Position numbers and translations under genes: made by a program. This document shows, in pieces, positions 52,108-61,038 of a stretch of 64,000 bases of DNA (position 1 is its first letter; every line of letters starts with the position of its first letter). The stretch lies in the NCBI RefSeq assembly GCF_027925155.1, contig NZ_BSDY01000005.1:62001-126000 (forward strand), read 5' to 3'. Origin of the DNA: Propionigenium maris DSM 9537. Its GTDB lineage: Bacteria; Fusobacteriota; Fusobacteriia; Fusobacteriales; Fusobacteriaceae. Below the pieces are notes generated by a model that saw only the letters and a program-made list of their open reading frames with translations, made no database searches and had not been told where the DNA came from.

Positions 52108-53304
52108 TTAGCTGGAAAATTCTATTAACTTCTCTACTACTTTGAGAACTTCTTCCTTTTTAAGGTTGGTACTGCAAGGAAGGTGAAGAGTATTTTTTAC
52201 ATAATACTTTGATTTTTCTATCTTGTATCTCTGAAAAGTTTTGAAAGGTTTTTGTTCAGACATGATTCCCCAAAGAGGACCAGTTTGTATACCAGCGTCA
52301 GTAAACTTTTCAAAAAGTTCATTTCTGCTTAGACCATATTTTTCTTCATCTACCACAATTGTATAGTACCAATGGTTAGAACGGGTTCCTTCATTAAAGG
52401 GAAGAAGCTTTATACCTTCTATATCCTTAAGTAGATCTTTATAGAGATTGTAATTTTTAATCTTAACTTCTACGAATTTCTCTAATTTTTTCATCTGGCT
52501 TACTCCAAAGGCTCCCTGAACATTTGTAAGGTTGTAGTTATATCCTACGCTGTCATGATAAATGTAAGGGGACGGTGTTTTTGCCACCATAGTAAGAAAT
52601 CTTGCTCTTTCTAAAAGATCTAAATTATTTGAGAGGATAGCCCCTCCTCCAGCAGCGGTTATTATTTTATTGGCATTAAATGAAATAACTCCCACATGCC
52701 CCACTGTTCCAGCATGCCTTCCCTTATATTTACCAGCTGTATAAAAACTTCCCATGGCTTGTGCAGCGTCTTCAAGAACTTTGAGACCATACTTTTCAGC
52801 AATTGTCATAACTCTTTCCATATTGATGAGATTACCAAAAAGATGAACTATAGTAAGTACTTTTATTCTTCGGCCACTTTTTTTATTGTAAGCACCGTCA
52901 TCTTTTTTTTCACACTCATTCTCTAAAAAATCTTCCAGTTTATCCAAATCCATATTTAGGCTATCGTCACAATCCATAAATACTGGATGAGCTTTTAAAT
53001 ATAATGCAGGATTAATAGTAGCTATGAAGGTAACATTTGGAACGATTACTTCATCTCCATATTCTACCCCCAATAACCTATAAGCTTCGTGTAAGCCAGC
53101 AGTTCCGCTTTGAACAGATACCACCTTCTCTAAATTAGTATATTTCGCAAGTAACTCTTCAAATTCCGTTACAAACCTTCCCTTAACTATCCATCCAGTC
53201 TCTATGCACTCCTTCACATAATCAAGCGTGTCTTCCGATAAATTAGGAACAGATAGAGAAATCTGTGATTTCTTCCCATCCCAGAAACCTTTAACTTCCT
53301 TCAT
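52108..53304 (-). CDS. LegC/DegT-family PLP sugar aminotransferase, copy 2
   Basis: A 398-residue DegT/DnrJ/EryC1 aminotransferase of the LegC type. It converts a UDP-4-keto-6-deoxy-HexNAc to the 4-amino sugar with glutamate as amino donor. The PLP lysine is Lys213 in 'SFNANKII'. Other features are 'SVQSGTAGLH' for phosphate binding, 'PNVTFIATINP', 'FMDCDDSLNMDLDKLE' and 'VHLFGNLINMERV'. The ATG at 53304 follows GGGAGGTAAAC; the ORF opens 20 codons upstream within the end of the FemAB-like gene. The partner dehydratase is encoded at 55649-57541. Confidence 0.9.
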   Translation of the reverse strand: MKEVKGFWDGKKSQISLSVPNLSEDTLDYVKECIETGWIVKGRFVTEFEELLAKYTNLEKVVSVQSGTAGLHEAYRLLGVEYGDEVIVPNVTFIATINPALYLKAHPVFMDCDDSLNMDLDKLEDFLENECEKKDDGAYNKKSGRRIKVLTIVHLFGNLINMERVMTIAEKYGLKVLEDAAQAMGSFYTAGKYKGRHAGTVGHVGVISFNANKIITAAGGGAILSNNLDLLERARFLTMVAKTPSPYIYHDSVGYNYNLTNVQGAFGVSQMKKLEKFVEVKIKNYNLYKDLLKDIEGIKLLPFNEGTRSNHWYYTIVVDEEKYGLSRNELFEKFTDAGIQTGPLWGIMSEQKPFKTFQRYKIEKSKYYVKNTLHLPCSTNLKKEEVLKVVEKLIEFSS

Positions 53305-53335
53305 GTTTACCTCCCTCTCGTTAACTCTATTTTTT

Positions 53336-54319
53336 CTATCTTCTATATAAAGGAAAGAAATCAAGATCCTTTTCCTTTATTTCTGGTCTTTTTCTCTCAT
53401 GAAATTCATTAACACTACTATATGCTTCAGGGTTGTGTACCTTCTTTCCGATATAAAATTTAAGAGCTCCAGCTTTATTAAATGAGCTTTTAAATTTAAA
53501 GAGAGCGTCCTCTGCTCCGTCATGTCCTCCACCTAAATGGAAGTTTTTATAACCGTTTTGACCTCCCCATTTTGCTACTTCAAACAATAAAAGGTTGTTG
53601 GCAGCTAATTGATAACCTTTTTTAGTATTTGCTGATAAGTGATAGTGTATATATTTTCTTCCCTTTAAAATAGTGGTAGCAGCTACTATATCCTCTTCAT
53701 GATAGGCATTGAAAAGTACTACTTTGTCTTTTCCTAGTTCGAATAAGTTTTTAAAGTATTCTTTGTCAAAGTAGTAATAGTTTGAAGCATTGTTCTTGTC
53801 CATTGTTTCATAGTACATTTCAATGAATTTTTTTATTTTTTCCTTTGAATATTCCTTTTTTACAGTGACGTTGTTTTTAAGGGCCTTTCTTACTTTATTT
53901 CTAGCTTTTCCAGACATTTCAGAAAAGATCTGTTCTTCATTATTTAGATTTATAGAGATAGTATTATGACAAAAAGTAACTTCTAAATAATCCTCTAAAT
54001 GCTTGTGGTTATCTAACAGTGGATGAAATCTAATGAATTCAGAGATGATTTTATTTTTTTTACAGTAGACTTCAAACTCTCTTCTGAAATCTGATATCAG
54101 TTTAGAGAGGTTTTCAGGACTCTGAGGGTAAAAGACAGGACCTCCATAACCATAAGGAGTGGTAATATCATAGTATGTTTCTGTTTCACCCTCTACGTGC
54201 CTCTTTAGAAAAATATACTCAGCCCTTCCATCATCACTCTCAAAGTTAAACTTTTCTACTTTTCCATCACCATTTAATTCATATATTTTGGCATACTCCT
54301 CTTTGAAATAAATATCCAT
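53336..54319 (-). CDS. FemAB/GNAT-fold acyl- or aminoacyl-transferase, copy 1
   Basis: A 327-residue paralogue of the protein at 50402-51385, with the same start (MDIYFKEEYAKIYELNGDG), 'TPYGYGGPVFYP', 'FIRFHPLL', 'HLGGGHDGAEDALFKFKSSF' and end (FFPLYRR). Differences concentrate in the middle, where acceptor or donor choice is likely set ('TFCHNTISINLNNEEQI', shortened key C-H-N-T-I). It lies between the two aminotransferase genes, so each aminotransferase has one such enzyme next in order. Acyl donor (acyl-CoA, acyl-ACP or aminoacyl-tRNA) cannot be read from the sequence. Confidence 0.75.
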   Translation of the reverse strand: MDIYFKEEYAKIYELNGDGKVEKFNFESDDGRAEYIFLKRHVEGETETYYDITTPYGYGGPVFYPQSPENLSKLISDFRREFEVYCKKNKIISEFIRFHPLLDNHKHLEDYLEVTFCHNTISINLNNEEQIFSEMSGKARNKVRKALKNNVTVKKEYSKEKIKKFIEMYYETMDKNNASNYYYFDKEYFKNLFELGKDKVVLFNAYHEEDIVAATTILKGRKYIHYHLSANTKKGYQLAANNLLLFEVAKWGGQNGYKNFHLGGGHDGAEDALFKFKSSFNKAGALKFYIGKKVHNPEAYSSVNEFHERKRPEIKEKDLDFFPLYRR

Positions 54320-54442
54320 TTATCACAACTCCTTCAAAAGCACTAAACGCTTCTTAAAATATTCTCAAAGATTTATGGAATGGTATTATAAAGTCCTTTA
54401 AAGTGAGATTCTTCTTGTACTTCACAGGTTAAGATAATAATG

Positions 54443-55615
54443 CTATTCTTTTAATTCCTTAAGACTTTCTATAACAACGAAAATATCTTCTTTAGTAAGG
54501 TGGGTGCTACACGGTAAATTTAAAAGGTTTTTAGAGTAATGATAAGCTTTTTCTATTTTGTAGGTTTGTTCTGATAAATAGGGTTTTTGTGTATGGATCA
54601 ATCCCCAAAGAGGCCGTGTCTGAATACCTAGTGTCTTAAGCTTTTGAAGTAATTCACACCTACTCATACCATAGATCTTTTCATCAATAACTATAGAGTA
54701 AAACCAGTGATTTGATCTTTGATCCTTTTTAAATGGAATAAGATGAAGACCTTCGATCTTCTCTATCTTTTCTTTGTAGTGCTTGTAGTTCTCAATCTTT
54801 TTTTCGATAAACTCCTCTATTCGGTCGATCTGATCAATTCCAAGGGCTGCCTGAAGGTTTGTCATTCCATAGTTATAGCCAACTTCATCATGTAAGAAGT
54901 AGAGGAGATCTGTTTTAGCCTGAAGGGACAGAAGTTTAGCTTTATCAAGTAATTCACAGTTATCTGAAACAATCATTCCCCCTCCTCCTGTAGTAATAAT
55001 CTTATTGGCATTAAAGGAGTAGACTCCTATATCTCCTATGGTTCCGGCATATCTTCCTGAATACTTTCCAGAGGTAATAAAGCTTCCAAAAGCTTCAGCG
55101 GAATCTTCTAGAACTCTTAATTTATACCTTTTTGCTATAGATATGACTCTTTCCATGTCTATGATATTTCCAAAGATATGAACAACAATCAAAACCTTTA
55201 TTCTTTTACCAGTGGTTTTGTTGAAAAGGTTTCCATTTTTCACTTCACACTCTTTTCTGCAAAATTCCTCTAGCTTGTCCAGATCCATATTTAAGCTGTC
55301 ATCACAATCCATGAAAACAGGCTTAGCTCCTAGATAAGTAACTGGGTTTACTGTAGCTATAAAAGTTACAGTGGGAACGATGACTTCATCATCAGCCTCT
55401 ACTCCTAAAACTTTTAATGCAAGATGAAGTCCGGCAGTTCCACTTTGAGTAGAGACAGCACCACTTGTTCCTACATATTGAGCTGTTTTTTTCTCAAACT
55501 TACTAATGAATTCTCCAGCTGTGGATAAGTTGCCTGTTTCAATGCATTCCTTAAGATTTCTCATTACATTAATAGAGAGGTTAGGTGTAGATAGGCTGAT
55601 TCTTTTGTCTTTCAT
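54443..55615 (-). CDS. LegC/DegT-family PLP sugar aminotransferase, copy 1
   Basis: A 390-residue PLP enzyme, close paralogue of the gene at 52108. The Schiff-base lysine is Lys205 in 'SFNANKII'; 'STQSGTAGLH', 'PTVTFIATVNP', 'FMDCDDSLNMDLDKLEEF' and 'VHIFGNIIDMERV' match the LegC group. The start 'ISLSTPNLS' is typical of these enzymes. It follows the dehydratase gene after 33 bases with GGGAGGTAAGT as ribosome site, so the dehydratase-aminotransferase pair should make a UDP-4-amino-4,6-dideoxy-N-acetylhexosamine such as the bacillosamine precursor. Confidence 0.92.
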   Translation of the reverse strand: MKDKRISLSTPNLSINVMRNLKECIETGNLSTAGEFISKFEKKTAQYVGTSGAVSTQSGTAGLHLALKVLGVEADDEVIVPTVTFIATVNPVTYLGAKPVFMDCDDSLNMDLDKLEEFCRKECEVKNGNLFNKTTGKRIKVLIVVHIFGNIIDMERVISIAKRYKLRVLEDSAEAFGSFITSGKYSGRYAGTIGDIGVYSFNANKIITTGGGGMIVSDNCELLDKAKLLSLQAKTDLLYFLHDEVGYNYGMTNLQAALGIDQIDRIEEFIEKKIENYKHYKEKIEKIEGLHLIPFKKDQRSNHWFYSIVIDEKIYGMSRCELLQKLKTLGIQTRPLWGLIHTQKPYLSEQTYKIEKAYHYSKNLLNLPCSTHLTKEDIFVVIESLKELKE

Positions 55616-55648
55616 ACTTACCTCCCTTTAAGTTTACATTCTAAAAAA

Positions 55649-57541
55649 TTAATCCATATTCATAGACAGGTTCTGAGATGGGAGTGTTGAATCTTCTTTA
55701 TGCTTATTGAGTTCTTTTGAGAAGTGGAATTCAGGTTCTTCATAGGTCTTAACACACCTCTTAAGTTCTCCTTTAATTCCCTCTCTATCTTTTTGATCTA
55801 CAAGGATTTTTAAATTTTCCAAGTGGTGTTCCACAGGGATATCGATCTCCCTCAATTTTGAGATGAAGATTTTTTTGTTTTGAGTTTTAATAGTGGTATC
55901 CTCGTCATAAAGAAGCTCTTCAAACAGTTTCTCACCTGGTCTCAATCCAATGACATCTATATCTATATCCTCTCCTATCTTAAGACCAGAGAGTTCTATC
56001 ATGTTTTTAGCAAGATCCATTATTCTGACAGGTTTACCCATATCCAGAATAAAGACTTCACCACCATTACCGAAGGAGCTTGCTTCCATTACAAGCTGAA
56101 CTGCCTCTGGAATTGTCATGAAATATCTTGTGATCTCTTTATGGGTGAGTGTAATATTTTTTCCAGTAGCTATTAAATTTTTAAATATAGGAACAACACT
56201 CCCCTTGCTTCCCAAAACATTTCCAAACCTTACAGCCATAAACTTTGTACTACTTTTTTTAGCTGCATTTTGGACTATCATCTCACAGACTCTCTTTGTA
56301 GCCCCCATTACACTAGTGGGGTTCACTGCTTTATCTGTAGAGATAAGAACAAATCTTTCCACAGCATAGTGATCAGCACATTCAACTAAGTTCTTAGTAC
56401 CAAAGATATTATTTTTAATAGCTTCCTCTGGATTGTGTTCCATGAGAGGGACATGTTTGTGAGCAGCAGTATGGAAAACTATTTCAGGGTTATATCTGTC
56501 AAAAAGCCATAAAAGCTTTGTCTTATCCTTTATGGAGCATATCTCACTAAAAATTTCTATATCGGGAAATTTATTTTTTAGCTCCAACTCTAAAAAATAA
56601 AGGGAATTCTCATTAATATCAATATTAACTACCTTTTGAGGGTGACAACTACAAATCTGTCTTGAAAGTTCACTTCCTATACTTCCTCCTCCTCCAGTGA
56701 TAAAAATAGTCTTATTTTTTATGGTCTGTTCTACTTCTTCCTTGTTTATATTATGCTGCTCTCGTCCTAGGAGGTCTTCCACTCTGACTTCACGAATTTG
56801 TTTTATATAGGGTTCATCCTTGAGAGTTTCTCCAAAAGCAGGAAGGATCTTCACCTGAGCCCCTGAAGTGGCAGCTATCTTGTATATCCTTCTGATATCG
56901 CTACTTTTTCCAGAGGGGATTGCAATGATAACACTTCCAATCTTTTTACTCTTTATAATTTTATTAAGGTCCTTAGTAGTTCCTAAGACCTTATGTCCTA
57001 AGAGTAGCATATTTTCTTTTCTAGGGTTATCATCAATAAGTCCTACTATTTGATACCTGAAGTTTTCGTTGTGCAGGCTTTCTCTTAAGAGGTTTCCTCC
57101 AGCTTCACCAGCTCCTACGATTAGAGTTTTAAGATTTTCTTTACCTCCTCTATGAAAATGTAAAGACTTTTCTAACATGAAGCTGTATCTTACTGCTATA
57201 CAAAAACCTGAACTGAAGAAAAATAAGGCGGCATATGTGTAGATAGATCTAGCTTCTCCACTGGCAACAGAAAAAATATAAAGCATAAAAGTAGAGATAA
57301 AAACTCCTTGTACTATTTTTATAATTCCATCAAGACTTGTATAGGTCCAGCTTCTTTTGGGGATTTCAAGAAAGGAAAACATGACCCATATAAATCCAAG
57401 ATAAAAGAAAAGCGTTTTATTATCTATGTGGTATAGCCAGTTTTCTTCAAATTTCAACATGAGAGTAAAAATATAAGCTAAAGATATTGCACTCATGTCT
57501 ATAAAAATTTTTATTCCTCTACCTTTAACAGCTTCCTTCAT
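55649..57541 (-). CDS. Membrane UDP-N-acetylhexosamine 4,6-dehydratase (PglF/CapD/WbpM family)
   Basis: A 630-residue enzyme. Four N-terminal membrane helices (about 10-125) lead to two Rossmann domains. The first has GAGEAGG (143-149); the second, catalytic, has TGGGGSIG (282-289) and 'STDKAVNPTSVMGATKR' (401-417) with Asp403, Lys404 and the Met412...Lys416 pair typical of the large WbpM/PglF type, where Met replaces the usual Tyr. It removes water from UDP-GlcNAc to give the 4-keto-6-deoxy sugar used by the following aminotransferases. The ATG at 57541 follows AAAGGAGAGGGTC; the frame extends 30 codons further without support. Confidence 0.93.
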   Translation of the reverse strand: MKEAVKGRGIKIFIDMSAISLAYIFTLMLKFEENWLYHIDNKTLFFYLGFIWVMFSFLEIPKRSWTYTSLDGIIKIVQGVFISTFMLYIFSVASGEARSIYTYAALFFFSSGFCIAVRYSFMLEKSLHFHRGGKENLKTLIVGAGEAGGNLLRESLHNENFRYQIVGLIDDNPRKENMLLLGHKVLGTTKDLNKIIKSKKIGSVIIAIPSGKSSDIRRIYKIAATSGAQVKILPAFGETLKDEPYIKQIREVRVEDLLGREQHNINKEEVEQTIKNKTIFITGGGGSIGSELSRQICSCHPQKVVNIDINENSLYFLELELKNKFPDIEIFSEICSIKDKTKLLWLFDRYNPEIVFHTAAHKHVPLMEHNPEEAIKNNIFGTKNLVECADHYAVERFVLISTDKAVNPTSVMGATKRVCEMIVQNAAKKSSTKFMAVRFGNVLGSKGSVVPIFKNLIATGKNITLTHKEITRYFMTIPEAVQLVMEASSFGNGGEVFILDMGKPVRIMDLAKNMIELSGLKIGEDIDIDVIGLRPGEKLFEELLYDEDTTIKTQNKKIFISKLREIDIPVEHHLENLKILVDQKDREGIKGELKRCVKTYEEPEFHFSKELNKHKEDSTLPSQNLSMNMD

Positions 57542-57648
57542 GACCCTCTCCTTTATGAAATAGGTGATATGTGTTGTAATACTAATAAAAATATTTCTGT
57601 GCATCGCCTTGAATGGAGCGGCTCCAAGCATGATTTTGAAATTAAAAT

Positions 57649-58974
57649 TTACCTTACCACAGAAACTTTCTGACCTTCTTTAACTTTAAATGGGTTTACA
57701 ACTACTTCGATTCCTACAGGAAGATTTAATACTTCATACTTTGAAGAAGTTCTTTCTCCAATATTAACTTTGACTTTATTTACAATATCGTCTTTAACAA
57801 TATAAACATAGTTTTCTCCAGCTTCCTCCAATACAGAAAATGCATTTATAAGTATTACGTCACTTTTTCTGCTTCCTATTATCTCGACTTCTGTGATATA
57901 ACCAGGCTTCATTCCTTCAGGGTTATCAATAGCCACTTCTACTTCTATAACTCTTTCGTCGTACTCCTCCTCATCAGATAACTTGGCTACTTTAGCTACT
58001 TTTTTAACGGAACCAGAGTATTTCCTTTTTTCCTCATCCCCTCTAGTCGTAATGAGTGTAGTTTGCCCTACGTCTAACCACTGAGAGAGGTGAATAGGAA
58101 CCTCAATATTTATCAGATAGTTATTTCCAGGAGATATAGAAAGGAGCTTTCCTCCTTGGGGGACAGCCGTTCCTTCGCTCACCAGGAGTTCAGTGATAAC
58201 ACCGGTTATAGGAGCTTTTAGCGGAGCTTTTAACTTAGAAAGTTTTTTCTCTAAGTTGTTTTTTTGTAGAATTAATTTTTTATACTCCCCTCTGATATTA
58301 CTTTCGTTGAGGATAAGGTCTCTCTTTAACCTCTCGTAACTCAGAGCACTGAGTTCATACCTTTGTTTGGTAAGTTCAAGAGTTGTTTTCATGTCCTCTA
58401 AGGTGGAGTTCATTTTTTCTGCTTCAGCTTTTGCTTCATCCACCTGTACAGATGAAACCCCGCCTTTTTTAAGAAGTTCCTCCATTACTTCAGCTCTTTT
58501 TTTAAGGTTTTTTGCTTCAAAAGCAGTTACTGATATGTTTCGGTTAAGGCTGTTAATCTCTTCTTCAAGGGTCTCACGGTCTACCTTTCTTTCCTCTAAT
58601 TCAAGTTTCATTGAACCAGATCTTAAATCGTTTAACTGAAGTTCTCTACTTTTTATATCTAGTATGATCACTTCTAAATCTCTTTCTAAATCACCTCTTA
58701 TGGTGTCGCTAAATTCAATGAGAGGATCTCCCTCTTCTACTTCCTCCCCCTCCTTTACCATTATTTTTTTAACAACGGTGGGAACATCGATATACATTGG
58801 AATACTTTCCTCTGGAACAACGACACCCTGAAAGTAATAGCTTTTGCTGATGTCTCCTTTTTCTATAGTTTCTACTCTTACCTGAACCTCCTTCTCCTCG
58901 GCTTTCCCCTTAAACACCCAATAGCTTCCGAGAATGAAGAGTAAAAATATTCCGATTAAAAAGATTTTTTTCAT
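57649..58974 (-). CDS. HlyD/MacA-type periplasmic adaptor protein
   Basis: A 441-residue membrane fusion protein. An N-terminal signal anchor (about 4-22) is followed by the first lipoyl half ('VKKIMVKEGEEVEEGDPLIEF'; key V-K-E-G-x-x-V-x-x-G-D-x-L), a long coiled-coil hairpin (about 85-245), the second lipoyl half ('LKAPITGVITELLVSEGTAVPQGG'; key A-P-x-x-G-x-I) and a beta-barrel domain. Such adaptors connect an inner-membrane pump to TolC. The TolC gene ends right before it, but no ABC, RND or MFS pump gene is adjacent. GGTGAGAGGA precedes the ATG at 58974. Confidence 0.88.
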   Translation of the reverse strand: MKKIFLIGIFLLFILGSYWVFKGKAEEKEVQVRVETIEKGDISKSYYFQGVVVPEESIPMYIDVPTVVKKIMVKEGEEVEEGDPLIEFSDTIRGDLERDLEVIILDIKSRELQLNDLRSGSMKLELEERKVDRETLEEEINSLNRNISVTAFEAKNLKKRAEVMEELLKKGGVSSVQVDEAKAEAEKMNSTLEDMKTTLELTKQRYELSALSYERLKRDLILNESNIRGEYKKLILQKNNLEKKLSKLKAPLKAPITGVITELLVSEGTAVPQGGKLLSISPGNNYLINIEVPIHLSQWLDVGQTTLITTRGDEEKRKYSGSVKKVAKVAKLSDEEEYDERVIEVEVAIDNPEGMKPGYITEVEIIGSRKSDVILINAFSVLEEAGENYVYIVKDDIVNKVKVNIGERTSSKYEVLNLPVGIEVVVNPFKVKEGQKVSVVR

Positions 58975-58983
58975 TCCTCTCAC

Positions 58984-60279
58984 CTACTTTAACAGATTCT
59001 CATACTCTCTTTTTCTCAGAAGAAATTCTCTTTGAAGTGAAAAATACGTTGCTGCAGTTTCACTGAGGTCGCTTACAGAACTAAGGTAATCGATGGCTTC
59101 TATAAGCCCGTTAAGATATCTTAAACTGTCAATTTCTAGGTTCTCCTTTAGAAGTTCCAATCTCACTTGTTGAGAGTGTACCTCCTTATAAAGTGTTAAA
59201 AGTTCTCTATAGTTATTCCGTAACTCTAAGGAAATTTCATCCATCCGGTTGCTGTAATTTAGCTCTGCCTGCTCCTTAACTACTTTTTTCTGATTGATGT
59301 CGTCAAGAGTGCTTCCCCAAGAGAAGATTTCCCACCTTGCAGTTAAAGCAACCTGATAGTCTGAAAATGTGTCGTCATCATCATCGCTGATTCTATATTC
59401 ATATGTACCAAAGACTTCAGGAAGGAGGTCGGCTCTAGCTAACTTTACATCTAAGTCTGCATCTTTAAGCCTGAGTTCTTCAATCTTAGCCTGACTTCCT
59501 TCAGTAAGAGCCACCTCTGTATCTCTTTGAAGGTCATAGCTCTCAAGGCCATTCTTTACAAGGTTATAGTCTGCAAATGTATAGTTTGAATCCAGGTTGA
59601 TTCCCATTAAAAGATAAAGGGCTTCTTCAGCAGAACGTTGTTCCTGAACTCTTCTTTCCTTAACAGCTTCTTCTGCTACGATGTCAGCATCTACCTTCAA
59701 CAGCTCAGACTTAGGAACCATCTGGCCATTTTCATAGAGTTCCTTAAGTCTTTTTTCTTGGTCTTTTAAGTTTTCTATAACTCGCTGGGAGATCTCTGCC
59801 TGTGTCCGGTTGTTTAAGATTTCAAAGTAGTAGAATATTGCTCTCTCCTCTACGTCATACCCTACAAGATTATTTTCCTGTTCTGAGATATCCTTTGCTA
59901 AGACAGATTTTTTATAGTTATTTGTGTTTCGCCATCCTGTAAAGATAGGAATATTAACATTAAGTCTTTCATATTTATCTCCGTCATTGGTCCATTCGTT
60001 CTTTTCAGAGCCATCCTCATCTTTTATAAACTCCTGGTTTGCTTCCAGCTCAACAGTTGGAAGAAATTCTTTGAAGCTTTTTTTAACCTCATATTCTCTT
60101 TCTTTTACTATAAGGTTTTGAACCTTGATCTCTCTGTTGTTCTCCTTAACCTTCTTTAGGACATCTTCTAATGTCGTTTCCACGGAAAAACTCCTTGAAA
60201 AGATAAGAGAAAATGCGATTACCTTGGTTACAGTTTGCCCATTAATTTTAATGTTTTCTTTTTTTATCAAAAAGTTCAT
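58984..60279 (-). CDS. TolC-family outer membrane efflux protein
   Basis: A 431-residue TolC/OEP protein: N-terminal membrane-like segment (about 15-33, probable signal sequence), then two repeats of long helices with short barrel strands, as shown by 'TTLEDVLKKVKENNREIKVQNL' (key L-x-x-V-x-x-N-N-x-E), 'LPTVELEAN' and, in the second half, 'ADLLPEVFGTYEYRISDDD'. TolC trimers form a channel across the outer membrane and periplasm. The adaptor gene begins 9 bases later. In this locus TolC occupies the place where a Wza-type polysaccharide export protein would be expected. Confidence 0.9.
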   Translation of the reverse strand: MNFLIKKENIKINGQTVTKVIAFSLIFSRSFSVETTLEDVLKKVKENNREIKVQNLIVKEREYEVKKSFKEFLPTVELEANQEFIKDEDGSEKNEWTNDGDKYERLNVNIPIFTGWRNTNNYKKSVLAKDISEQENNLVGYDVEERAIFYYFEILNNRTQAEISQRVIENLKDQEKRLKELYENGQMVPKSELLKVDADIVAEEAVKERRVQEQRSAEEALYLLMGINLDSNYTFADYNLVKNGLESYDLQRDTEVALTEGSQAKIEELRLKDADLDVKLARADLLPEVFGTYEYRISDDDDDTFSDYQVALTARWEIFSWGSTLDDINQKKVVKEQAELNYSNRMDEISLELRNNYRELLTLYKEVHSQQVRLELLKENLEIDSLRYLNGLIEAIDYLSSVSDLSETAATYFSLQREFLLRKREYENLLK

Positions 60280-60330
60280 CCTCTTTCACCCGCCTATTTA
60301 CATGGATTTAAGATATAGAATTTTCCACCC

Positions 60331-61038
60331 TTAGTTCTCTTCACTCATATATTCGTCATAGTATTTATGTGTATAACTGTAATAGCCGTAATTACCGGCA
60401 GCGTATCCTGATTCCTCAATTTTATTGATGACAATACCATAGAGGTTTGCTTCAGCTTTTGAAAGCATTTTTTTAGCCTGAATAAGTTCTTTTTTTGTTA
60501 TCATTCCATAGCCGCATACGAATATTACCCCATCGGAATATTTAGATAAAATAGCTGCATCTGAAGTCGCCAGGAGAGGAGGAGTATCTAGGAGGATTAG
60601 ATCATAATCTTTTTTTAGATTCTCGATGAGGTTCTTCATACGCCCTCCTAAAAAGAGTTCTGTAACATTATTATTTAAATGTTTTGAAGGCAGCAGATCT
60701 AAGTTTTTCTCAACCTCTTTAAAGATAACTTCTTCTGTCCTCTTTTTACCTAAAAGTATGTCGGCAATTCCAGTTTCTACTTTGAGGTTGAATATGCTAT
60801 GGGCCCTAGGTCTTCTGATGTCACAATCTATCAAAAGAACTTTTTCACCGCTTATAGCCACTGACATAGCATAGTTAGCTGTTACAAAGCTTTTACCCTC
60901 TCCAGGAACAGTACTGGTACACAATATAACTCTCTTTTTTTTTGGCTCCATAAAATGTATATTTGTACGTAGTAACCTGAGAGCTTCAGCCATATGAGTT
61001 TCCTTACCTTCTTTTAAAAAAATCCTCCTATGTCCCAT
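60331..61038 (-). CDS. BY-family tyrosine kinase, CpsD/CapB-like
   Basis: A 235-residue cytoplasmic ATPase/kinase that controls polysaccharide chain length with the Wzz-like partner. Walker A is 'PGEGKSF' (45-51), Walker A' is 'LLIDCDIRRP' (68-77) and Walker B is 'LILLDTPP'. The C-terminal 24 residues contain eight tyrosines, the autophosphorylation cluster. As in Gram-positives, kinase and membrane activator are separate genes. The ATG at 61038 lies after AAGGTGATC and overlaps the end of the upstream gene by 11 bases, pointing to translational coupling; the ORF opens 8 codons earlier. Confidence 0.92.
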   Translation of the reverse strand: MGHRRIFLKEGKETHMAEALRLLRTNIHFMEPKKKRVILCTSTVPGEGKSFVTANYAMSVAISGEKVLLIDCDIRRPRAHSIFNLKVETGIADILLGKKRTEEVIFKEVEKNLDLLPSKHLNNNVTELFLGGRMKNLIENLKKDYDLILLDTPPLLATSDAAILSKYSDGVIFVCGYGMITKKELIQAKKMLSKAEANLYGIVINKIEESGYAAGNYGYYSYTHKYYDEYMSEEN

